A DNA stretch of 9,031 nucleotides, taken from C7867-001 sp035533615 (GTDB taxonomy: Bacteria > Patescibacteriota > Minisyncoccia > Phycocordibacterales > Phycocordibacteraceae). A program made the position numbers and the translations under genes. The notes below the pieces were generated by a model, which was not told the DNA's origin, searched no databases, and worked only from the letters and a program-made list of their open reading frames with translations. The stretch spans positions 1 to 9,031 of the forward strand of contig DATLTM010000026.1 of NCBI GenBank assembly GCA_035533615.1, in the 5' to 3' direction. This document shows, one piece after another, positions 4,787-9,031 of this stretch (position 1 is the first letter of the stretch; the number at the start of each line of letters is the position of its first letter).

Positions 4787-5878
4787 ATGGCAAAGGATTA
4801 TTACAACGTGCTGGGCCTCGACAGGAAGGCAAGCAAAGATGACATTAAAAAAGCCTTTCGAAGGCTTGCGCACAAATATCACCCTGACAAGGGTGGCACC
4901 GACGAATCCAAGTTTAAGGAGATAACCGAGGCTTATTCCGTGTTAAGCGACGACAAGAAACGTCGTGAATATGATGCATATGGCCAGGCGTTCGCGGGGA
5001 ACGGCCATTCCGGCGCCGCCAGTGCCGGACAGAATCCTTTTGGTGGATTCGATTTCAGCCAGTTCCAACAGGGCTTCGGTCAAGGCGGTGTCGATTTTGA
5101 TTTCGGCGACATATTCGGCGACATATTCGGTGGGCGCGGTCAACGAGAACGTACTCCACGCGGCCGTGACATTTCCATTGACTTGGAAGTATCGTTCAAG
5201 GATGCCGCATTCGGCACGACCCGTACGGTCCTCATCGCAAAAGTTTCTACATGTTCGCTTTGTCACGGTAGTGGTGCAAAGTCGGGCACCGAGCTTGAGA
5301 CCTGTACGACCTGCAACGGCAGTGGGCGCATGCACGAGACGCGCAATTCCATTCTCGGTCAGTTTACAAACGTGCGCATCTGTACCGTCTGCGAAGGGGT
5401 CGGCAAGATACCGAAGGAGAAATGTCCAGAATGCAAAGGTCACGGTGTTTATCGCAAGCAGGAGGAGATAAAAGTTTCTATTCCCGCCGGCATCGATAAC
5501 GGAGAAATGATTCGTCTGCCACAGCAAGGTGAAGCGATTAAAGCCGGCGTTGCCGGCGATCTATACGTCAAAATTCACGTGAAGCCGCACGCGATATTTC
5601 GTCGTGACGGTGCGAATCTCGTAATGGATCTGCCAGTGAAGCTCACCGATGCGCTCCTTGGCACAACCGTGTCCGTAGAGAGTCTGGAAGGGAAGACACT
5701 TGAGGTAAAAATTCCGCCAATGAAGCGCCCCGAAGAGCTATTACGGGTGACGGGCAAGGGTATTTTCTCCGAGGGCAGTCGCGGCGATCTCATTATCCGT
5801 CTAGAAGTCGCGCTTCCGCATAAGCTTTCTGGTAAAGCCCGCAAGACGGTTGAAGATCTAAAATCCGAGGGGCTCTAG
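4787..5878 (+). CDS. dnaJ: Hsp40 co-chaperone DnaJ
   Basis: This encodes a 363-residue type I DnaJ, which delivers clients to DnaK and stimulates its ATPase. The J domain (about 4-66) has the essential HPD at 32-34. A Gly/Phe-rich region follows (about 67-118, including FGDIFGDIFGG). The zinc domain has all four CxxCxGxG repeats: CSLCHGSG (156), CTTCNGSG (173), CTVCEGVG (199) and CPECKGHG (213). The two C-terminal client-binding beta domains run from about 225 to 345. I chose ATG 4787 because the protein then begins MAKDYYNVLG, the standard DnaJ start; an in-frame TTG at 4748 would add 13 unrelated residues and overlap the promoter. The length is slightly below E. coli DnaJ (376). It is the last chaperone gene of the group and appears to have its own promoter rather than relying only on dnaK. 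Confidence 0.97.
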   Translation: MAKDYYNVLGLDRKASKDDIKKAFRRLAHKYHPDKGGTDESKFKEITEAYSVLSDDKKRREYDAYGQAFAGNGHSGAASAGQNPFGGFDFSQFQQGFGQGGVDFDFGDIFGDIFGGRGQRERTPRGRDISIDLEVSFKDAAFGTTRTVLIAKVSTCSLCHGSGAKSGTELETCTTCNGSGRMHETRNSILGQFTNVRICTVCEGVGKIPKEKCPECKGHGVYRKQEEIKVSIPAGIDNGEMIRLPQQGEAIKAGVAGDLYVKIHVKPHAIFRRDGANLVMDLPVKLTDALLGTTVSVESLEGKTLEVKIPPMKRPEELLRVTGKGIFSEGSRGDLIIRLEVALPHKLSGKARKTVEDLKSEGL

Positions 5879-5882
5879 GCAG

Positions 5883-5888
5883 TATACT
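5883..5888 (+). promoter_or_regulatory. -10 box before the five-helix membrane gene, predicted leaderless
   Basis: TATACT (5/6) begins 4 bp after the dnaJ TAG and ends six bases before ATG 5895, so the ATG would be at the transcription start. No -35 element or extended -10 is seen, which weakens the call. No Shine-Dalgarno sequence is present at a usable distance. Confidence 0.5.
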
Positions 5889-5894
5889 TCTTGC

Positions 5895-6425
5895 ATGGCT
5901 GCTACATCGACCACTGACGCAATCGCTCAGGTAAACACGCTCGCGACGCACACGGCACTTACGGTTTGGAGCAGTATGAGTGATTTTCTCATTATTCTTG
6001 TCTTAGTTTCCATCTTCTTTCTCTTCGCATGGTATGTCGGACGAGGACCGTTCGTGGCAGTCCTCCTCGCATTCTATTGCGCCTACGCGCTTTATGTGAT
6101 GTTTCCATACATGTCATATCTCCCCACCGCACCAGCGCTGACGGCACTCCTCGTGCACATTGGTCTCTATGCGGGTCTAGCGCTTGTGTTTTATATCATC
6201 CTGCGGCGCGTCGTCGTATCCGACTTCCTTTATATCGGTATCTTCGGACTCATCGCACTCTCGTTTCTTGGTGCCGCTTTTCTTCTTGCGTTTGCATACC
6301 ACGTCTTCCCCGTTGCGGCGGTCTATAACTTCACCCCCGCTGTCGCCGTGCTCTTCCGGCCCGAGAAATACTTCTTCTGGTGGTTTATTGCACCCGCCAT
6401 CGGCCTCTTCTTCCTTGCGCGATAG
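5895..6425 (+). CDS. Five-helix integral membrane protein of unknown function
   Basis: I do not recognise this 176-residue protein. It starts with a polar, Thr/Ala-rich stretch (1-29), then shows about five hydrophobic segments: 31-48, 51-70, 81-103, 111-134 and 158-175. A basic RR pair at 104-105 and the segment RPEK at 155-158 would be loop residues; by the positive-inside rule these mark cytoplasmic sides, but the topology is not firm. Aromatic residues are frequent, with KYFFWWF at 158-164 at the start of the last helix. No catalytic or binding motif is visible. It lies 16 bp after dnaJ and 18 bp before tyrS on the same strand, with a -10 box directly ahead of its ATG. Nothing in the context assigns a role. 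The uninterrupted frame, helix pattern and fit between neighbours make it a real gene. Confidence 0.85.
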   Translation: MAATSTTDAIAQVNTLATHTALTVWSSMSDFLIILVLVSIFFLFAWYVGRGPFVAVLLAFYCAYALYVMFPYMSYLPTAPALTALLVHIGLYAGLALVFYIILRRVVVSDFLYIGIFGLIALSFLGAAFLLAFAYHVFPVAAVYNFTPAVAVLFRPEKYFFWWFIAPAIGLFFLAR

Positions 6426-6428
6426 TGA

Positions 6429-6437
6429 TGGTATAGT
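6429..6437 (+). promoter_or_regulatory. Extended -10 promoter of tyrS, predicted leaderless
   Basis: TGG (6429-6431) plus TATAGT (6432-6437) fits the extended -10 form TGnTATAAT at all but one position. The box ends exactly six bases before ATG 6444, placing the transcription start on the A of the start codon. No -35 and no Shine-Dalgarno sequence are seen; extended -10 promoters often lack a good -35. No T-box leader can fit in the 18-bp gap, so tRNA-sensing attenuation from this promoter is excluded. Confidence 0.58.
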
Positions 6438-6443
6438 TTTTAT

Positions 6444-7697
6444 ATGACTCTCGCTGGGGAACTCAAAGCACGCGGATGTATCGAGCTTTCCTCTGCTACG
6501 CCGGAGCAGATATTTTCGATTCCACGCATCGTCTATCTTGGTATCGATCCGACCGCCGATTCCATCCAGGTCGGCAACCTCGCAGTGATCCTCCTGATGA
6601 AACGGCTCGGTGATGCTGGCCACAAACTTATTTTCCTCGTGGGAGGAGGTACCGGCATGATTGGTGATCCAAATGAGAAGGGAGAGCGGGTTATGCTCGA
6701 TGAAAAAACCGTCGCAGCGAACACCCGTGCGCTCAAGAATCAATTGAAGAACCTGCTCGGGCACTCTTCTTTCAGAATGCTCGATAATGCCGATTGGCTC
6801 TCAAAAGTGAAACTGCTTCCATTTTTGCGCAATATTGGAAAACATTTTACTGTCAACGATTTGATAAAACGCGATATTATCAAAAAACGCCTAGAGACGA
6901 TGAACGAGAGCATTTCGTATACCGAGTTTACCTACGCGCTCCTGCAAGGACTCGATTATCTAACGCTTAACGAAAAATACGGCGTCGATCTCCAAATCGG
7001 CGGATCTGACCAATGGACGAATATTCTCTCGGGCGTAGATCTTGTCCGCAAGCGGCTCGGAAAACAAGTGTATGCGCTCGGAATGCCGCTCATCACCGAC
7101 TCGACTGGCAGGAAGTTCGGTAAGTCGGAGGGCAACGCCGTCTGGCTCGACTCGAAAAAGACTTCACCCTTCCGCTTCTACCAATTCTGGATGAATCTTC
7201 CTGATGCTGGTATCGAAAATTATCTCAAGATTTATACTTTCCTTCCGCTTGCTGAAATAAACGTGCTTATGGAACTGCATGCGCGTAATCCGAGCGAACG
7301 TCAGGCGCAGGAGACGCTTGCTCGGCTTGTGACCGAGATAGCGCACGGACCGGCCGCAACCGCACAGGCCGCCGCCGCGTCCGACGCACTATTTGGTGAT
7401 ACGCCGTTTCATCAGCTCTCGCGCGAAGCACGCGAAGTTGCGCTCGCGGAAGCGCCGTCAGCATGGCTTTCAAAAAGAGAACTCGCGGCTGGTTCTCCCC
7501 TCGCGGAAGCGCTTGTCGTGGGCGGTCTTGCCTCCTCCAAAAGCGATGCACGCCGTCTCATCGAAGGGAAGGGCATCACGCTCTCCGGACAGATCATTAC
7601 AAATCCAGATCAAAAGGTTTATCCAGGCGACCTCGCAAGTGGTTATGCGCTCGTGCGTAAAGGTAAACAGGGGGTGCTTGTACTCATTTTGAAATAA
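6444..7697 (+). CDS. tyrS: Tyrosine--tRNA ligase
   Basis: This encodes a 417-residue class I tyrosyl-tRNA synthetase, which activates tyrosine with ATP and attaches it to tRNA-Tyr in the cytoplasm. The Rossmann catalytic domain holds GIDPTADS (33-40) with the ATP-contacting Thr, VGGGTGMIGDP (66-76), the tyrosine pocket region YALLQGLDY (164-172), LQIGGSDQW (183-191) and the KMSKS-type loop KFGKS (224-228). An alpha-helical anticodon-binding segment follows, then a C-terminal S4 RNA-binding domain (about 352-417; GGLASSKSDARRLIEGKGI). One oddity is that the HIGH motif reads QVGN (42-45): the first His is Gln (codon CAG) and the last is Asn (AAC). Everything else looks functional. The start ATG 6444 sits six bases after a -10 box. 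The gene for its substrate tRNA begins 28 bp downstream. Confidence 0.97.
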   Translation: MTLAGELKARGCIELSSATPEQIFSIPRIVYLGIDPTADSIQVGNLAVILLMKRLGDAGHKLIFLVGGGTGMIGDPNEKGERVMLDEKTVAANTRALKNQLKNLLGHSSFRMLDNADWLSKVKLLPFLRNIGKHFTVNDLIKRDIIKKRLETMNESISYTEFTYALLQGLDYLTLNEKYGVDLQIGGSDQWTNILSGVDLVRKRLGKQVYALGMPLITDSTGRKFGKSEGNAVWLDSKKTSPFRFYQFWMNLPDAGIENYLKIYTFLPLAEINVLMELHARNPSERQAQETLARLVTEIAHGPAATAQAAAASDALFGDTPFHQLSREAREVALAEAPSAWLSKRELAAGSPLAEALVVGGLASSKSDARRLIEGKGITLSGQIITNPDQKVYPGDLASGYALVRKGKQGVLVLILK

Positions 7698-7716
7698 AGT
7701 CGTCATCGGCTATAGT
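7689..7716 (+). promoter_or_regulatory. Promoter of tRNA-Tyr at the end of tyrS
   Basis: TTGAAA (7689-7694, 5/6) and TATAGT (7711-7716, 5/6) are spaced 16 bp. The -35 overlaps the last tyrS codons. Transcription would begin about 2-3 nt before the mature tRNA 5' end at 7726, so little 5' trimming by RNase P would be needed. The tRNA may also be reached by read-through from tyrS. Confidence 0.6.
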
Positions 7717-7725
7717 TGGTGCATT

Positions 7726-7809
7726 GCGTCGGTGGCAGAGCGGTCAATTGCAACAGGCTGTAAACCTGTCGGGCATAGCCCTACGAAGGTTCGAATCCTT
7801 CCCGGCGCA
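7726..7809 (+). tRNA. tRNA-Tyr, anticodon GUA
   Basis: This is an 84-nt class II tRNA. The acceptor GCGTCGG (7726-7732) pairs with CCGGCGC (7802-7808) with one U-G wobble, and the discriminator is A (7809). The D arm contains AGCGGTCAA. The anticodon stem ACAGG/CCTGT is perfect, and its loop CTGTAAA gives anticodon GUA for tyrosine. A long variable arm (GGGC-ATA-GCCC), typical of bacterial tRNA-Tyr, precedes the T arm GAAGG-TTCGAAT-CCTTC. The bases after the discriminator are CAT, so CCA is not encoded and must be added enzymatically. It lies just after tyrS and overlaps, antisense, the last 21 codons of the recombinase at the right of the window, which marks it as a likely integration target. 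Confidence 0.96.
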
Positions 7810-9031
7810 CATTGTTAAAATATCGGCATTTTTAGGGGTGCGAGCGAGTATGTCATACGGACTTTTAAATAGGTATTGAGCCACATTCCCGCTTTGAAGC
7901 GAGGCGTTCGAAAGTACCGTTCCGAGAACTTCACGCTTTTTCTCTGGAGAAAGTGAGAGATATGATTCCGCTGAGCGTTTGCCTTCTAAAAAGACGTCCC
8001 GTGTCTGTTCGAAAGTAGCAACCGGTTGAATACCTTTTGAGCCCATCTGGGCAAGCTGATTCTTGAGCACGACACGTCGCTCTGCCACCTGACGCATCTT
8101 TTCCTTGTACAGGTCGCGTGAGAGCACTTGAGCCGCCATTTCGTCCGTGAGCAAGGACTCGGACGTGTCGAGCGCTATGAGCTCATTTTCAAGCCTCTCG
8201 CGGGCATGGAGCGCATATTGGTCGGTGCCGAGACTTCCTGCACTTAGCTCCTTGTACGCTTCTCCTGAAATCTCGATAATCTCATCTTTGAAATGCAATT
8301 CTTGGAATAGGTCAGAAAGAAGCCCATCAACCTTTTCGCTACGGAGATACCGCCTGTGTTCCTCGCACTCTCCACGACCATTGGTGCAGTAGTAATAGTG
8401 ATAGCCTTTCTTGGTGTCGGCGGTTATGGTGCAACCGCAGGAGGCGCAAGTGAGGAAACCGCGTGCGACATAGAAATGCTTTTCGAGCTTTGCGTGATGA
8501 CGACCATGGAGCACATCTTGGGCGCGGTCAAAGAGAGTCTGAGAAATAAGCGGAGTATGATTGCCCGGATAAAGACGGTCTTGGCGGAACATGAGACCCA
8601 CGTAGAACTTGTTGTTGAGGAAGTGATGGAGCGTATGGCGCATGACTTTCTTTCCCGTATTGGTACGGAGCCCCTCGGCATACAGAAGATTTGAAATTTC
8701 GAGGAGTGAGTACGCACCAGTGGCGTAGAGCTCGAATGTGCGACGGAGGTACGGAGCGCGAGAAGGGTCAATGACGATAGTCTTATCCAGACGGTTATTT
8801 TTGTATCCGAAAGGAGCCGGTGCCGGCCATCCGCCTTTTTCAAGTCGTGCTCGATTACCACGCTTCACGTTGGAACTTAAATCTCGAATGTATTGCGTCG
8901 CCATCGCTTGCTCGATGCTCATGAGAAGCACATTGTCGGAAGGACTATAACTGCGCTCGAATGTTTGAATGATCTTAATAAGCCCTTTCTGCAAGAGCCA
9001 TTGTATCTGTCCGCCATCAACAGGATTGCGC
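7744..9031 (-). CDS. Large serine site-specific recombinase (partial, N-terminus outside window)
   Basis: The visible 428 residues belong to a large serine recombinase, an enzyme that cuts and exchanges DNA at att sites through an N-terminal catalytic serine (not in the window). The frame is open to position 9031, so the TTG at 8992-8994 is internal. In order from the edge: the end of the resolvase catalytic domain with its long helix (NVLLMSIEQAMATQYIRDLS, 33-52); the recombinase DNA-binding domain (about 53-176; GGWPAPAPFGY, 66-76); a zinc ribbon with Cys 195, 198, 215 and 222; a coiled coil (about 255-332), as in integrases that use it for synapsis control; and a C-terminal region. Residues 408-428 and the TGA stop are encoded entirely by the antisense strand of tRNA-Tyr, ending GKDSNLRRAMPDRFTACCN. 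The gene is convergent with tyrS and tRNA-Tyr and probably marks one end of an integrated element. Confidence 0.95.
   Translation of the reverse strand, partial: RNPVDGGQIQWLLQKGLIKIIQTFERSYSPSDNVLLMSIEQAMATQYIRDLSSNVKRGNRARLEKGGWPAPAPFGYKNNRLDKTIVIDPSRAPYLRRTFELYATGAYSLLEISNLLYAEGLRTNTGKKVMRHTLHHFLNNKFYVGLMFRQDRLYPGNHTPLISQTLFDRAQDVLHGRHHAKLEKHFYVARGFLTCASCGCTITADTKKGYHYYYCTNGRGECEEHRRYLRSEKVDGLLSDLFQELHFKDEIIEISGEAYKELSAGSLGTDQYALHARERLENELIALDTSESLLTDEMAAQVLSRDLYKEKMRQVAERRVVLKNQLAQMGSKGIQPVATFEQTRDVFLEGKRSAESYLSLSPEKKREVLGTVLSNASLQSGNVAQYLFKSPYDILARTPKNADILTMCAGKDSNLRRAMPDRFTACCN
7747..7809. other. Putative attachment site (att) within tRNA-Tyr
   Basis: The recombinase frame runs straight into the 3' part of the tRNA, and integrase genes often lie beside the att site of their own element. 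The exact crossover cannot be placed because the other end of the element is outside the window; the interval given is the part of the tRNA shared with the recombinase frame. A second copy of part of this sequence beyond 9031 would be the partner site. This is inference from layout. Confidence 0.42.

Noticed and set aside
5102..5125. Tandem 12-nt repeat TTCGGCGACATA in dnaJ
   Set aside because: It encodes FGDIFGDIF, a common conserved feature of the DnaJ Gly/Phe region, so it needs no special explanation.
6426..6443. T-box riboswitch controlling tyrS
   Set aside because: Only 18 bp separate the upstream stop from the tyrS ATG, far too short for a T-box leader, and no T-box motif is seen.
6177..6764. 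A 195-codon minus-strand open frame over the membrane gene and tyrS start
   Set aside because: It crosses two better-supported genes and their junction, has no domain pattern, and its composition mirrors the plus-strand hydrophobic codons.
8356..8694. A plus-strand open frame of 112 codons inside the recombinase
   Set aside because: It is the complement of the zinc-ribbon and DNA-binding region of the recombinase, which has clear domain motifs; no independent start signal was seen.

Overview
The window looks like bacterial chromosome carrying core genes, with the edge of an integrated mobile element at its right end. I infer a streamlined bacterium of the Candidate Phyla Radiation / Patescibacteria, possibly Parcubacteria. 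The reasons are: compact packing with gaps mostly under 120 bp; almost no Shine-Dalgarno sequences; -10 boxes lying directly against start codons; a tRNA without encoded CCA; a short ribosomal protein L13; and a large serine recombinase of a kind I associate with that group. This is recognition from memory, not a search, and only proteins outside the window or a phylogeny could fix the lineage. Stop-codon use fits the standard bacterial code, with TAA, TAG and TGA all ending genes.

Layout. Positions 1-1754 (+) hold the end of a transcription/ribosome operon: rpoA (5' end cut off by the window), rplQ, rplM and rpsI, separated by 4-12 bp. Positions 1755-1941 are a 187-bp regulatory gap. It holds a weak terminator candidate, a 17-nt tandem direct repeat, a near-consensus promoter wrapped in an inverted repeat, and a second promoter that would start transcription at the grpE ATG. 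Positions 1942-5878 (+) are the Hsp70 chaperone set grpE, dnaK, a small two-helix membrane protein of unknown function, and dnaJ. Positions 5895-6425 encode an unknown five-helix membrane protein. Positions 6444-7697 are tyrS, followed 28 bp later by the gene for its own substrate, tRNA-Tyr(GUA), at 7726-7809. From the right edge back to 7744 on the minus strand runs a large serine recombinase (N-terminus outside the window). Its last 21 codons are read antisense through the tRNA gene.

How it works together. GrpE, DnaK and DnaJ form one ATP-driven protein-folding cycle. TyrS charges the tRNA encoded next to it. The recombinase most likely belongs to an element inserted at the tRNA-Tyr gene and extending beyond position 9031.

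The most interesting signals are: (1) a repeated promoter design in which a TATAGT/TATACT/CATAGT box sits 6-9 nt before an ATG or a tRNA 5' end, implying leaderless transcripts for grpE, dnaJ, the membrane gene and tyrS; (2) the recombinase/tRNA antisense overlap; (3) a perfect 13-bp, 3-nt-loop hairpin built into the rpsI coding sequence; (4) the repeat-rich control region before grpE; and (5) a TyrRS whose HIGH motif reads QVGN. I found no CRISPR array, no rRNA and no recognisable defence system.
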